Assembly: GCF_001274775.1 (NCBI RefSeq)
Contig: NZ_LGUE01000001.1
Span: 962,334-1,026,333 of the forward strand
Length of the DNA stretch: 64,000 nt
Direction: 5' to 3'
Source: Rossellomorea marisflavi
GTDB lineage: Bacteria > Bacillota > Bacilli > Bacillales > Bacillaceae_B
Of this stretch, positions 37,041 to 49,472 are shown in pieces; the stretch's first letter is position 1, and each line of letters opens with the position of its first letter. The position numbers and the translations under genes are program-made. The notes under the pieces were generated by a model, which ran no database searches, was not told the origin of the DNA, and saw only the letters and a program-made list of their open reading frames with translations.

Positions 37041-38135
37041 TCATTCAATGATCTGCAGTTCCTTCGGATAGGATGTGAGCGTTTCACAGCCGTCCTTTGT
37101 GATCAGCACATCATCTTCAATTCGCACACCGCCGATTTCAGGAATATAGATTCCAGGTTCGATGGTGTAGGTCATTCCTTCACGAAGGATCCCATCGTTG
37201 GTATGGCTCATGGAAGGGAACTCATGGACATTGATGCCAAGACCATGGCCGATGCGGTGTGGGAAGTTTTCTCCATATCCTGCATCTGTGATGATGTCAC
37301 GGGCGACTGAATCAAGATCCCCTACACGGTTGCCTGGCTTGCTTGCTTCAAGGGCAGCAAGTTCTGCTTTCAATACCGTTTCGTATATTTCCCTTTGTTT
37401 GTCGGAAATAGATTTAAATGCAACGGTTCTAGTAATATCAGACGTATAGCCATCAAGTACCACGCCTAGATCAAAAAGGACGAGATCTCCGGCCTTGAGT
37501 TTACGGTCTCCTGGATTTCCATGGGGATCCCCGCCTTTTTCACCGAAAAGGACCATCGTGGCGAAAGACATCTCACGTACACCCTGTTTCTTTAGTTCAT
37601 ACTCGATAGTGGCAAGGACCTCCATTTCCGAGATCCCTTCCTTAAGGGCAGCGACTCCGATTTCCACACCATAATCGGCCATTTTCGCTGCTCTCCTCAT
37701 GATTTCGATCTCTTCAGGAGATTTGCAGACGCGCATGTCATTCAACCGGTCTTCAGCATTGACGATTTCAGGTGCGTCAAAGAGGTTGAGGAACGCTTCA
37801 CTTCGTGCATAGGTGACCACTTCTTTTTCGAAGCTCACCTTTTTGGCTTGGACGTTCCGCTCTTCCATAGCTTTTGCAACAAAATCCCAAGGGTCTTCAT
37901 GATCGGAGTATCCGATCACTTCATATGGCCACCCGGCATCTTTCACCTGGCGTACTTCCATTCCCGGTGCGACAACGAATGGTTCCGCTTCAGGGAATAC
38001 AAAGACCCCGACGAGGCGCTCATGTGGGTCAGTTAGAAATTTACTTAAGTAAAATACATTTTCACTTGAATTGATGAATGCTGCATCAATTTGTTCTTGT
38101 TGCAGCCATTCTTTGAATTGTTCCAATCGGTTCAT
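37041..38135 (-). CDS. M24 family Xaa-Pro dipeptidase-like peptidase
   Basis: A 364-residue two-domain protein: creatinase-type N-terminal domain (1-125) and pita-bread catalytic domain (130-360). Metal ligands are in VLFDLGVVLDGYTSDITRT (two Asp), HRIGHGLGINVHE (His), TIEPGIYI (Glu) and VRIEDDVLIT (Glu). It should cleave Xaa-Pro bonds in short peptides in the cytosol. B. subtilis YkvY has the same size and pattern. CTGGAGGAAG stands before the ATG. Confidence 0.88.
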   Translation of the reverse strand: MNRLEQFKEWLQQEQIDAAFINSSENVFYLSKFLTDPHERLVGVFVFPEAEPFVVAPGMEVRQVKDAGWPYEVIGYSDHEDPWDFVAKAMEERNVQAKKVSFEKEVVTYARSEAFLNLFDAPEIVNAEDRLNDMRVCKSPEEIEIMRRAAKMADYGVEIGVAALKEGISEMEVLATIEYELKKQGVREMSFATMVLFGEKGGDPHGNPGDRKLKAGDLVLFDLGVVLDGYTSDITRTVAFKSISDKQREIYETVLKAELAALEASKPGNRVGDLDSVARDIITDAGYGENFPHRIGHGLGINVHEFPSMSHTNDGILREGMTYTIEPGIYIPEIGGVRIEDDVLITKDGCETLTSYPKELQIIE

Positions 38136-38219
38136 GATTCTTCCTCCAGTGCTGGTAAAGGTCTTTCCTTCTCTATGCTACCATATTTGGCGGTTTGATT
38201 GAATGGTTTGGGATCGGAT

Positions 38220-38250
38220 GAAAAAAGAGCACCCCTTTAAGGGATGCTCT
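38220..38250 (-). terminator. Terminator after the DUF4064 gene
   Basis: AGAGCA-CCC and GGG-TGCTCT pair (one mismatch) with TTTTTTC following on the minus strand. Confidence 0.75.
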
Positions 38251-38260
38251 ACTGTGAAAA

Positions 38261-38698
38261 TTAAAGTGCCGTGTCCATCGGTTTTGGCTTGCGGACAAGG
38301 GCCATGATGCCTGAAATCAAATATAGGATCCCTGGTACTAATCCGGCACCGAACGTTCCAATACCGATAATCAAGGCCGAAACGATGAATAGTACTCCTG
38401 AAAGAACAGGCTTTCGATTCTTTGTGATGAAGATGACCGCAAGCAAACCAATAATGGAAGCGACAATCCCTAAAATAATCAGATAAGTACTGGATGCTTC
38501 AATCATCGTCATGATATCCTCCACACTCATCCCACCAGTGTCCGCCTGAAATTGAGGATCGTTTTCTGCTTCCTCCATTCCTCTTACAAAGTCGGGATTA
38601 CTTAAAAGGACATTGGCCATGATTCCCATGATGGTAAAACCAAATGAGAAAATAATGCCGAAAATCCCCATTGTTACTTCCCCTGTACGCTTGATCAT
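38261..38698 (-). CDS. DUF4064 family membrane protein
   Basis: A 145-residue protein with four membrane segments; the start MIKRTGEVTMGIFGIIFSF, an acidic outside loop (SNPDFVRGMEEAENDPQ), and the last segments with GLVPGILYLISGIMAL match DUF4064. These proteins are common in Firmicutes; function unknown. GAAGGAGAG precedes the ATG. Confidence 0.78.
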   Translation of the reverse strand: MIKRTGEVTMGIFGIIFSFGFTIMGIMANVLLSNPDFVRGMEEAENDPQFQADTGGMSVEDIMTMIEASSTYLIILGIVASIIGLLAVIFITKNRKPVLSGVLFIVSALIIGIGTFGAGLVPGILYLISGIMALVRKPKPMDTAL

Positions 38699-38823
38699 TT
38701 GATACTCTCCTTCTCGATTATGTAGTAGTCTGTTTCATTCTCCACTATAAAGAAGTGGATATTGCACGTTTTTCATTTTATCATGAAATTTTCACCATTT
38801 CTATAAGGAATATGGAAGGTATA

Positions 38824-39663
38824 TTACCTTAGTATATGAAGCATGATCCTTTCAAAGACCTTCCATGGTAAAAGCGATTTAATTAAAATTGTCACACCAG
38901 TACCTTTTCCGATTGCATACCTGAATCTTCGACTACGGCCAGTGGCGATCCTTGCGACCAAATCCGATACTTTCCGGGGGTCCCCATACTTAGCCCCTGC
39001 TTCAACCAAATGGGCATTCAGCTTTTTCATTTGTGCATGATAAGGTGATGTTGAATGAAGGGAACGCTCTGTAATTTTCTTTCCAGTGGTCCAGATGTTT
39101 GTTTGATATGAGCCTGCTTCAATCAGATGGACATCGATCCCGAATGGCTTCACTTCGAGTCTCAGACTTTCTGAAAGGCCAGCCAGCGCATGCTTGGATG
39201 ATACATAAGGGCTCAGACCGGGGAAACCAATCCGACCGCTGATGCTGCCGATATTGATGATTCTCCCACTGCCTTGCATCCTCATATAAGGCAAGAGAAG
39301 CTGACTCACCCCGATCACCCCGAAAACATTCGTTTCGAATTGTTGACGGAACTCTTCCAGACATACTTCTTCAAGGAACCCACCCTGTGCAAATCCTGCA
39401 TTATTCACGAGCACGTCTATTCTATCCAAAGACTTCAGGAACTCCTTGAACGATTCCAGGGACGATGCAGAGGTTACGTCGAGTTCCTGGATGAAAATAC
39501 GGTCTTCAACGTGCAAGAATGACGCTCTCTTCAGCAATTCCTCTTTCCTGGCGGTGTCCCTCATGGTGGCAATCACTCTGAATCCACTTTTCGCGAGCTC
39601 TACCGTCGTTAGAAGGCCGAATCCGCTATTGCTCCCTGTCACGATGGCTACTTTGTGATTCAT
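38824..39663 (-). CDS. Short-chain dehydrogenase/reductase
   Basis: A 279-residue classical SDR. The cofactor loop TGSNSGFG (9-16), VNNAG (87-91) and the catalytic Ser (about 142), Tyr153 and Lys157 (YVSSK) are intact. The C terminus carries a basic, partly hydrophobic tail (ILIKSLLPWKVFERIMLHILR) that may touch the membrane. The substrate is unknown; related Bacillus proteins act on retinol-like or steroid-like lipids in some reports of the family, which I would not extrapolate. AGGGAGGG precedes ATG 39663. Confidence 0.82.
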   Translation of the reverse strand: MNHKVAIVTGSNSGFGLLTTVELAKSGFRVIATMRDTARKEELLKRASFLHVEDRIFIQELDVTSASSLESFKEFLKSLDRIDVLVNNAGFAQGGFLEEVCLEEFRQQFETNVFGVIGVSQLLLPYMRMQGSGRIINIGSISGRIGFPGLSPYVSSKHALAGLSESLRLEVKPFGIDVHLIEAGSYQTNIWTTGKKITERSLHSTSPYHAQMKKLNAHLVEAGAKYGDPRKVSDLVARIATGRSRRFRYAIGKGTGVTILIKSLLPWKVFERIMLHILR

Positions 39664-39693
39664 ACGATCCCTCCCTTTGTGTTCAAGTATATC

Positions 39694-39731
39694 AAAAAAA
39701 GAACGGCTCCCATCGCGGGAACCGTTCTTTT
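39694..39731 (-). terminator. Terminator downstream of glpD
   Basis: AAAGAACGG and CCGTTCTTT with an inner TCCC/GGGA form a stem; on the minus strand TTTTTTTGAT follows. It is about 150 bases after glpD. Confidence 0.8.
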
Positions 39732-39881
39732 CTATGAGGGTCAATTTCATTCTTAATGGTAAAGACTTTTCCCCCTGCGTTCAATATCCATTTAAAGCAA
39801 TAAAGCTTTATTTAGAGTAATGAGACGCTCGGATTGTCAAAGTCTTTAACACACATGACCTTTTTTATAATTCTAAGCATA

Positions 39882-41543
39882 TTACTGCTGATCGATTGGT
39901 ACGACAGCATTCTTCAATTCGACTTTCAGATCGTTGGTGAATTTCTCTTTTTGCTCAGGCGTCCAATTGAGCAATCCATTCATCATTTCAATTACAGGCT
40001 CGTGCCACTTGACGACCCATGCACGATCAAAGAATAATGCGCCCGTACGACGGATGAAGAAATCGACCGGCGTTACGGTCATCTCTTCCTGGATGGCATA
40101 GAGCAGTTGAGCATAAAGGGAAGCGGGTACTTCTTTGTCTCCTGAAGTTCCAGTATACGCATGTGCAAGTTTGAACAGCTGATCTACATTGGAGCCGTAC
40201 ATGGTGGCCAGTTTGCGTCCTTCTTCTTCAGATAGACCGTAGCGTACAGCTTCCTTCGCTTTTTCATCGACGAAAGCAGGGAAGTTCTTGGATCCACCCA
40301 CATGCCCACCTGAGATCGGCATATGTTTGGTAGCGGACTCTGGGAATTTGCGCTTCGCTTCTTCCTTCAATCGTTTTGCCACAAGGTCTACAACCGTTTC
40401 ACCCATCTTGCGGTATCCCGTCAATTTACCACCTGCAATGGTGATCAGACCGCTTTCGGCTTCCCAGATTTCATCTTTACGTGAGATTTCTGAAGGATCT
40501 TTCCCTTTTTCAAAGATCAGCGGTCGTACACCAGCCCAGCTTGACTCTACATCATCGTTGGTGATGTTCACATCAGGGAACATGAAGTGGATAGCATTCA
40601 TGATGTAATCGCGATCCTCAGATGTCATGTACGGATGAGCCTTATCTTTATCAAAGATGGTGTCTGTTGTACCCACGTACGCTTTCCCATCACGCGGAAT
40701 CGCGAAGACCATGCGGCCATCCGGAGTATCAAAGTACACAGCCTGACGAAGCGGGAATTTGCTTTGGTCGATGACAAGGTGTACCCCTTTAGTCAAGCGC
40801 AGCTGTTTATTATTCGTGCTGTAATCTTTATGGCGGACATCATCTACCCAAGGACCGGCAGCATTCACGACTTTTGTTCCTCGGATCTCGTACGTTTCAT
40901 TGGTAAGCAGATCTTCCGCTTCAATTCCCACGACTTTCTTGTTGTCGTAAATGAAACGCTGGGATTTTGTATAGTTGATGGAGGTTGCTCCGTGAGCGAT
41001 GGCTTCCTTCATGACTTCGATGGTCAGACGAGCATCATCTGTCCGGTATTCTACGTAGTATCCCCCACCTTTGAGGCCTTGTTTCTTCACCAAAGGTTCT
41101 TTCGTCAATGTATCTGATACAGAAAGCATGGTCCGGCGCTCACTGCGTTTGACTCCTGCAAGGTAGTCATATACTTTAAGACCGATGGATGTGCTGAATT
41201 TACCGAATGTACCACCTTTGTGCATCGGGAGCAGCATCCATTCAGGCGTGGTGACGTGTGGCCCGTTTTCATACACGATTTCACGTTCTTTTCCGACCTC
41301 TGCAACCATTTTCACTTCGAATTGTTTCAAATAGCGCAAACCACCATGGACAAGCTTGGTAGAACGGCTGGAAGTCCCTGCAGCAAAATCCTGCATTTCT
41401 ACAAGCGCAACCTTCATACCGCGCTTGGAAGCATCAAGAGCAATACCTGATCCGGTGATCCCCCCACCGATTACGATCAAGTCATAGTGTTCATTTTTTA
41501 ATGCATTTTTCACTTCTTGTCTGTGCGTGCTGGAAAAAGTCAT
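39882..41543 (-). CDS. glpD: Aerobic glycerol-3-phosphate dehydrogenase
   Basis: A 553-residue FAD enzyme that oxidises glycerol-3-phosphate to dihydroxyacetone phosphate at the membrane and passes electrons to quinone. The dinucleotide loop is [20 protein letters not shown] near the N terminus; [19 protein letters not shown] and [17 protein letters not shown] are family hallmarks. Expression is expected to need GlpP antitermination at the leader between glpK and glpD. AGGAGG lies before the ATG. Third step of the glycerol pathway with glpF and glpK upstream. Confidence 0.96.
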   Translation of the reverse strand: MTFSSTHRQEVKNALKNEHYDLIVIGGGITGSGIALDASKRGMKVALVEMQDFAAGTSSRSTKLVHGGLRYLKQFEVKMVAEVGKEREIVYENGPHVTTPEWMLLPMHKGGTFGKFSTSIGLKVYDYLAGVKRSERRTMLSVSDTLTKEPLVKKQGLKGGGYYVEYRTDDARLTIEVMKEAIAHGATSINYTKSQRFIYDNKKVVGIEAEDLLTNETYEIRGTKVVNAAGPWVDDVRHKDYSTNNKQLRLTKGVHLVIDQSKFPLRQAVYFDTPDGRMVFAIPRDGKAYVGTTDTIFDKDKAHPYMTSEDRDYIMNAIHFMFPDVNITNDDVESSWAGVRPLIFEKGKDPSEISRKDEIWEAESGLITIAGGKLTGYRKMGETVVDLVAKRLKEEAKRKFPESATKHMPISGGHVGGSKNFPAFVDEKAKEAVRYGLSEEEGRKLATMYGSNVDQLFKLAHAYTGTSGDKEVPASLYAQLLYAIQEEMTVTPVDFFIRRTGALFFDRAWVVKWHEPVIEMMNGLLNWTPEQKEKFTNDLKVELKNAVVPIDQQ

Positions 41544-41610
41544 AAGTGGTTCCTCCTAGAATGTATGGTTGTGAACGGTTAATGAGTAATCTCTCTTATA
41601 CTTTAACCAT

Positions 41611-41710
41611 AAAAAAAGAGACCAAAACCAGCATTATAGAAATAATCTCTATAAATGTGGAAATGGTCTCTCTTGGTCTCTAACCGTTTTATTAACTTGA
41701 GTTTATTATA
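41611..41710 (-). promoter_or_regulatory. glpD promoter and GlpP-type antiterminator/terminator leader
   Basis: On the minus strand a -10 TATAAT (41705-41710) lies just beyond the glpK stop. The transcript should begin near AGTTAATAA (41689-41697), followed by GAGACCAAGAGA. AGAGACCAA (41673-41681) pairs with TTGGTCTCT (41617-41625), and TTTTTTT follows, a classic intrinsic terminator. The glpF leader begins with the same elements, so they are the probable GlpP recognition RNA. Confidence 0.75.
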
Positions 41711-41723
41711 TCACAGGTTGATC

Positions 41724-44061
<2,338 letters not shown>

Positions 44062-44180
44062 AATACCCCTTCTTTCCAACAAGATAGTATAAGTCAATTC
44101 CATAGACGTTGGACCCCGTTACCCCTTTGATTGATTCCGCTTTCAACTTCTGGTATAACAATTTGTCTATGGAACAACCA

Positions 44181-44316
44181 GTTCACAGACAAAAGACCCA
44201 CAGAAATATCCCTTTTATAATGGTTATAAACGGAAAAAATCTTGTGAGTCTCTTAGGTCTCATTCACTGGTTATTAACTTAATCCCTATATTAAAATAAC
44301 ATGGAAGCGTTGTCAA
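44181..44316 (-). promoter_or_regulatory. glpFK promoter, cre-like site and GlpP-type leader
   Basis: On the minus strand TTGACA (44311-44316) and TAATAT (44288-44293) are 17 bases apart, a strong sigma-A promoter; its -35 overlaps the end of glpP. TTGACAACGCTTCCA over the -35 resembles a CcpA cre site (two deviations). The transcript starts near AGTTAATAA (44271-44279), followed by GAGACCTAAGAGA. AGAC-CACA-GA arms at 44241-44254 and 44195-44207 can form a terminator stem with TTTT after it. Confidence 0.7.
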
Positions 44317-44889
44317 TCAGTTATTAAGATTTTTTCTATCATAATATTTCCAAAGATCGAGATTGGAGGTCGTGATGGCCGTGGCACCGGCTTCAAGGGA
44401 TGCCTCTACTTCCTCCACGGTATCAATCAAACCACCTGCAAAAATCGGTTTACCCGTCTTTTCGCCTATTTCACGAATAATTTTAGGTACTACCCCGGGA
44501 AGCACCTCTATGTAGTCGGGGTCCGTCTTGTGAATGAGTTCAATGCTCCTTTTCATGGCACTGGAATCAATGACGAATATTCGCTGGGTGGCATAAATCC
44601 CCCTCTGACGTGCTTTTTTAATCACGCTCCCTTTGGTGGAGATGATCCCGTACGGCTTGATTTCCTGACAGATATATTCTGTAGCATATTCATCACTTGA
44701 TAAGCCGTGGATCAAATCCAGATGGAGGAACATATTCCGTTTTTCCTTTTTAGCATAGTCAAATACACTTTTGAGCATCCCTACGTGGAGGTCAAGAAAG
44801 ACTCCGTATTGGAATGACGTTTTGAGCATTTTGTCAAAATCTTTCATCGATCTCACTGCGGGTAAAATACTTTGTCCTTCAAAACTCAT
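44317..44889 (-). CDS. glpP: Glycerol uptake operon antiterminator GlpP
   Basis: A 190-residue (beta/alpha)-barrel-like RNA-binding antiterminator. The stretch GQSILPAVRSMKDFDKMLKT, HLDLIHGLSSDEYATEYI, IISTKGSVIKKARQRG and PIFAGGLIDTVEEVEASL are GlpP hallmarks. Bound to glycerol-3-phosphate it lets transcription read through the leaders of glpFK and glpD, both present here. The Shine-Dalgarno (ACGGTGATG) is weak. It precedes glpFK as in B. subtilis. Confidence 0.95.
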   Translation of the reverse strand: MSFEGQSILPAVRSMKDFDKMLKTSFQYGVFLDLHVGMLKSVFDYAKKEKRNMFLHLDLIHGLSSDEYATEYICQEIKPYGIISTKGSVIKKARQRGIYATQRIFVIDSSAMKRSIELIHKTDPDYIEVLPGVVPKIIREIGEKTGKPIFAGGLIDTVEEVEASLEAGATAITTSNLDLWKYYDRKNLNN

Positions 44890-45029
44890 TTTGCATCACC
44901 GTTTCATTTGTAAATAGGAAAGTGGAGCCTTTCTTTCTTCTCGCATCCACATCGGTAGCTGGAAGAGACGGATGATTCAAGGCTCCTCGATCCTTTCATT
45001 GCTTGTGTAGGAAGGGTCTCCCAGTCCTT

Positions 45030-45425
45030 TTAGATTGCTTCAATCATACTATCGCTATTCTTAGGATTCGACCCCCACTGGTTGTTTCCGTTTTCGCTAT
45101 CAAGACAGCAGAATACTATTAGAATGATTCCTCCTGCAAAAGGTACGAAGCTGATGAAGTACCACCATCCACTGCGGCCCATATCATGTAATCTCCTCAC
45201 TGTGACGGCCAGTGATGGAATGAAGATTGCTAAATAATATATACCTGCAAGGAGGATACCAAACACGCCCAACCCCATAGAATCAATGATCAAACTAATC
45301 AAAAGCACCGAATAGAATACGAAACCGAATATAATACTAAAAAGAGTAAACATCCAATACTCTTGCCTTCTTGCCCTCCCACTGAAATCAGTGTATTGCT
45401 TCAAGCCTTTTAAAAACCAGCTCAT
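45030..45425 (-). CDS. DUF805 family membrane protein
   Basis: A 131-residue protein with three or four membrane segments and the DUF805 pattern: YTDFSGRARRQEYWMFTLF, LAVTVRRLHDMGRSGWWYF and a closing Asn-rich NGNNQWGSNPK. Such proteins are widespread, including in prophages, with no firm function. It stands alone in minus orientation between glpP and the aminopeptidase. Confidence 0.82.
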   Translation of the reverse strand: MSWFLKGLKQYTDFSGRARRQEYWMFTLFSIIFGFVFYSVLLISLIIDSMGLGVFGILLAGIYYLAIFIPSLAVTVRRLHDMGRSGWWYFISFVPFAGGIILIVFCCLDSENGNNQWGSNPKNSDSMIEAI

Positions 45426-45597
45426 GACCCATCGCTCCTAATCATCCTATTAAGTTAGTGAGAACGGTCTACCCTCCTTAAGTATTAAAGTAAACAAAGC
45501 GACTGGAAAAATCGCCCTGTTTTTTCAATACCTCAAGGCAGTTTGAACTAAACCTAAATTACCATAATTTTTCATGTTTTAATTCTTTTTCCTTGAA

Positions 45598-46842
45598 TCA
45601 GAATGTCCAGTTCCCGTCTTTGAATATCTGTACACTCTCCCCATCCCTGGTTACACCGACGATATCCATCCTCTCGGAACCGATCATGAAATCTTCATGA
45701 ACGACGCTTTCGTTCAGTCCCCTCGCTTCCTTCTCCTCATCAGAGAGAATGCTGCCATCCTTCATGCAGGTAGGGTAGGAAGAACCGATTGCCAAGTGAT
45801 TGGATGCATTTTCATCAAAGAGCGTATTGAAGAATAGAATTCCGGAGTTTGAGATCGGTGAATCGTGGGGAACGAGGGCTACTTCGCCAAGGAATGCCGC
45901 CCCTTCGTCGACTTCGATCATCTTCTTCAGGATCTCTTCTCCTGTTTGAGCAGTAGCATGAATGATCTTCCCATCTTTGAATGTAAGGTTGAAATCATCG
46001 ATGACATTGCCGTTGTAGGCAAGGGGTTTTGTTGCACGGACGGTCCCGTTCACCCCGCTTTTGACCGGAACGGTATAGACTTCCTCCGTAGGCATATTGG
46101 CGATGAAGTCCTTTCCATCAGGTGTCTTGCTTGCACCAGTCAGCCAAATATGGTCTTCATGCAGATCCACGCTGAGATCTGTGCCTGGTGCAGTATAATG
46201 TAATTTCCTTAAATTGAAATCGTTCAGTCTTTCAGCCCTTTTTGTCAGCTCACTGATATGTCTCTTCCACGCTTCAACAGGATCGGATTCATACATCCGT
46301 ACCGATTGGAAGATATGTTTCCATAAGGCATCGATTGCCTCTGTGCCCGTTAGGTGAGGAAATACCTTCTCTGCCCATTTCTGAGAAGGGATTGCCACAA
46401 TCGACCATGGAATGTGGTCGTTTTCGATGGCTTCGTAAAACCGGTCCAGTGCATCTCCGCTCGCTTTTTCAAAAGCGGTGATCCTTTCCGCATCAATTCC
46501 CTTCAAAAGATCGGGGTCCCCTGAGTCAACCTGCAGGAAAGCACCCTTATGGTCGACTAGCCATTCGTGGGCAGCGGCGAGCCACTCAGGATACTCATAA
46601 AAAGTTTCTTCCGGAGCCAGTTCATAGTGGGTCCTCAAGATCGCTTCATCGAACCACTGGACATGCACATTTTTCGAGCCGGCCAAATAGGCTTCTTCCA
46701 CCACCAAACGGACAAATTCCTCCGTCCCGAGGGGAGCACTGATCCAAAGTGCCTGTCCCCCTTGGATATTCACCCCTACCTTCACTGCAAGGGCCGCATA
46801 ATTCTTCAGGTTATTGCTTCGCTGCTCATTCATTCCATTCAT
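45598..46842 (-). CDS. M29 family aminopeptidase (AmpS/AmpT type)
   Basis: A 414-residue metalloaminopeptidase. Ligands are in FLGEVALVPHDSPIS (Glu, His), FNTLFDENASNHLAIGSSY (Glu, His) and VHEDFMIGSERMDIVG (His, Asp); TAPGTDLSVDL is also conserved. It releases N-terminal residues from peptides and needs Co2+, Zn2+ or Mg2+ by family. GGGGATGA precedes the ATG, with a second ATG three codons later. It begins eight bases after the serine hydrolase gene, so both form an operon. Confidence 0.9.
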   Translation of the reverse strand: MNGMNEQRSNNLKNYAALAVKVGVNIQGGQALWISAPLGTEEFVRLVVEEAYLAGSKNVHVQWFDEAILRTHYELAPEETFYEYPEWLAAAHEWLVDHKGAFLQVDSGDPDLLKGIDAERITAFEKASGDALDRFYEAIENDHIPWSIVAIPSQKWAEKVFPHLTGTEAIDALWKHIFQSVRMYESDPVEAWKRHISELTKRAERLNDFNLRKLHYTAPGTDLSVDLHEDHIWLTGASKTPDGKDFIANMPTEEVYTVPVKSGVNGTVRATKPLAYNGNVIDDFNLTFKDGKIIHATAQTGEEILKKMIEVDEGAAFLGEVALVPHDSPISNSGILFFNTLFDENASNHLAIGSSYPTCMKDGSILSDEEKEARGLNESVVHEDFMIGSERMDIVGVTRDGESVQIFKDGNWTF

Positions 46843-46850
46843 CCCCTATT

Positions 46851-47858
46851 TTATGTACAGGCGTCTGCCACCCGATTACTATATTCCTTCAAAAAATGAA
46901 GGTAATTTGCGCCTCCGTAATTATACCTTTTGTTATACATTTTGACAGCAACAATTTGATATTTCGGGATCACCAGGATCGTTGGCCCTGTCACCCCGAG
47001 AATCTGGTAGGAACCAGCCGGGACAGCATCCCCGATTTCACTTTTCATCCGTGGGATGTCCTGTATATACCAAAAAGCCCCGTTCCGCGGCAAGTCGTAC
47101 GGAAGTCCAATGGGGGTCTGGATGGTAGTTGCAAGATTGACCACTTCTTCAGGAATGATTTTCCGGTTACCGACCCTCCCTTTACCAAGATGCAGCTGAC
47201 CCCACCAAGCGAATTCCCTTGCGGAAACAAATAAATTTTTCTTTGAACCATCGCAATCCGCATGCAGACCGTTCAAAGCTTCTTCATCTCTGCTGTTGAT
47301 AATCTTCACCAATTGGGGAGAATCTTCATTTTCCCAGCCAGTTTCCGTCCAATTAAGCTGGTCGAAGATTCTTTCCTGAAGGAAGGAGCTGATGGTCACA
47401 CCGTACATTTCCATCACCAGATGCGCCAGTGTATCTACTCCAACATTGTTATAGCTCCAGTTCTCTCCTGGAGTGAAATCCTTATAGAGGCCCTCGCCCC
47501 CTTCCCCGATACCATGGGTGTGGGTGAGGAGATGCCTGATCGAGACCCCATTGAACACTGGATTACTTTCTTCCATATAATCGTGCACGGGTCGATCTAA
47601 TTCAAGCAATCTGTCGTACAGGGCATATGCAATCACCAACGCTATGTAACTCTTCCGTGCAGATGCGATGTTAAAGCGTGATGTTGGATTCACCTTTTGG
47701 GCACCTGGTTCAAACGAGTGGTATCCGCCGTAATGCTCGAGAATGGTCTTCCCATCTTTCATAATATAGAGGGCGTGGCCTGAACTATCATTTTTCCGGG
47801 CGATATCCTCCACCCAGGGAATCAATGAGGTTTCGAAATTGATTTTTAAATTAGGAAT
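46851..47858 (-). CDS. Beta-lactamase-fold serine hydrolase with probable ATT start
   Basis: A protein of about 335 residues of the class C beta-lactamase/PBP4* family. The catalytic Ser-x-x-Lys is SARK (Ser66 and Lys69 counted from the ATT) and YNN lies at 136-138. There is no signal peptide, so it is a cytosolic esterase or peptidase rather than a resistance enzyme. Start: the only strong Shine-Dalgarno (AAGGAGG, 47867-47873) is eight bases before ATT 47858, and the in-frame TTG at 47825 has no site. Starting at ATT adds IPNLKINFETS. It is followed by ampS-type gene at eight bases. Confidence 0.78.
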   Translation of the reverse strand: MPNLKINFETSLIPWVEDIARKNDSSGHALYIMKDGKTILEHYGGYHSFEPGAQKVNPTSRFNIASARKSYIALVIAYALYDRLLELDRPVHDYMEESNPVFNGVSIRHLLTHTHGIGEGGEGLYKDFTPGENWSYNNVGVDTLAHLVMEMYGVTISSFLQERIFDQLNWTETGWENEDSPQLVKIINSRDEEALNGLHADCDGSKKNLFVSAREFAWWGQLHLGKGRVGNRKIIPEEVVNLATTIQTPIGLPYDLPRNGAFWYIQDIPRMKSEIGDAVPAGSYQILGVTGPTILVIPKYQIVAVKMYNKRYNYGGANYLHFLKEYSNRVADACT

Positions 47859-48011
47859 GGTGATTTCCTCCTTTTAGGCAAGACTTCTCTACCCATTCGA
47901 CATTCTTCCGGCATATCCTTCTGTATCTGTCACAAACTGACTCGTCCCTTCCAATGAAACTATGGTAAAATAACGGGGTTGTAAGTCACTAGACGTTGGA
48001 GGTATACAGAT

Positions 48012-49313
48012 ATGAATGGACGTAAGACGGCATCTGCCCTCTTGGTATCCATGCTTGCCGTCGCCGGGTTTCAAGGTGAAGCCTTTGCGGCGGGGGAGCC
48101 GGAAATCCATGCGGATGCGGCCATTGTGATAGATGGAAACACAGGAAAGATCCTGTATGGTGAAAATGAACATAAAGAGCTGGGAATTGCCAGCATGACC
48201 AAAATGATGACGGAGTATCTGGTTCAAGAAGCTGTTAAAGATGGGAAGATCAAATGGGATCAATCCTACAAGATCAGCGACAAAGTCTATCAGCTCGCCA
48301 ACGCTCCCGGATTGAGCAATGTGCCTCTGAAGCAGGGCGAATCTTATACAGTCAAAGAACTTTATGAAGCCATGGTCATCAAATCTGGAAACGGCGCTGC
48401 GATCGCCCTTTCGGAAATCGTCGCCGGTTCAGAAGGTGAGTTCGTCAAGAAGATGAATTCAAAAGCGAAAGAACTCGGGTTGAAGCGTTACCACTTCGTC
48501 AATTCTTCCGGTCTCAGCAACGTGGATATGCTTGGCATGTATCCTGAAGGTACTGAACCGGATGATGAAAATGTCGTCTCTGCTGAAGATATGGCCACCC
48601 TTGCCTATCGCCTCATTCACGACTACCCTGAAACCCTTGAAACATCGGGTCTTTCATCCAAGAAGTTCCGACCGGGAACCGATGAAGAATTGACGATGAA
48701 AAGTACAAATGGGCTGCTGAAAGGGAAATCCTTCTATTATAAAGGAGCAGACGGGTTGAAAACCGGGACGACCCCATTTGCCGGCACCACGTTCACGGCC
48801 ACAGCCGAACGAAATGGAAACCGCTACATATCCGTCATCCTGGATGCAAAGGATGCGAATGGTCAATCCAGCAGTGCCGAGCGGTTCATTCAATCTGCCG
48901 AGCTTCTGGACTACGGATTCAATGAATTCGAGGAAGTGGATTTATCCCTAAAGGATGCAACCTCAGCATCTGGAAACATAAAGGTATACAATGGAAAAGA
49001 TAGAGAGCTCAGTGTCTCCATAAAAGAACCGATTGCACTCACCCTTCCAAAAGAACAAAAAGAAAAGACCGAAGTGGAATTGGTCCTGGATCCGGATAAA
49101 GTAACTGATGACGGTAAGCTGATCGCTCCGATTGAAAAAGGAGAAAAGGTCGGTGTCCTCAAGGTGAAAAATCCTCCTGAAGAGGAGTATATCCCGGACG
49201 GTGAACCTGCTTCTTACTCAGTGGACGTAACGGCTGAAGAAACGGTTGAAAAAGCGAGCTGGGTTGTGCGAAGCGCCCGGGGCATCAAATCCTTCTTTAA
49301 AGACCTTTTTTAA
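48012..49313 (+). CDS. dacA: D-alanyl-D-alanine carboxypeptidase (PBP5-like DacA)
   Basis: A 433-residue low-molecular-mass PBP. Signal peptide to about residue 27 (FQGEAFAA), then the S11 domain with Ser61-x-x-Lys64 (SMTK), Ser125-Gly-Asn127 and Lys250-Thr-Gly252, a C-terminal beta domain (about 310-410), and an amphipathic membrane anchor at the end (SWVVRSARGIKSFFKDLF). It trims terminal D-Ala from pentapeptides outside the membrane. GGAGGT precedes the ATG. B. subtilis DacA is similar in size and order of parts; the gene could also be a second, DacF-like copy. Confidence 0.88.
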   Translation: MNGRKTASALLVSMLAVAGFQGEAFAAGEPEIHADAAIVIDGNTGKILYGENEHKELGIASMTKMMTEYLVQEAVKDGKIKWDQSYKISDKVYQLANAPGLSNVPLKQGESYTVKELYEAMVIKSGNGAAIALSEIVAGSEGEFVKKMNSKAKELGLKRYHFVNSSGLSNVDMLGMYPEGTEPDDENVVSAEDMATLAYRLIHDYPETLETSGLSSKKFRPGTDEELTMKSTNGLLKGKSFYYKGADGLKTGTTPFAGTTFTATAERNGNRYISVILDAKDANGQSSSAERFIQSAELLDYGFNEFEEVDLSLKDATSASGNIKVYNGKDRELSVSIKEPIALTLPKEQKEKTEVELVLDPDKVTDDGKLIAPIEKGEKVGVLKVKNPPEEEYIPDGEPASYSVDVTAEETVEKASWVVRSARGIKSFFKDLF

Positions 49314-49472
49314 CGATTGCAATTTACCGGTAAGTCTGTCAGGCTAAAGGGAGAGGTTTTCTGATCGTTCCCAATAGGGCACAGTGATGAAAAACCTTTA
49401 TGCCTTTTCTAATCGTGCATGAGCCGGTCGGCCTGACAGATCTAGAAGAGAATTTTGAAAGCAGGTGTCAGG

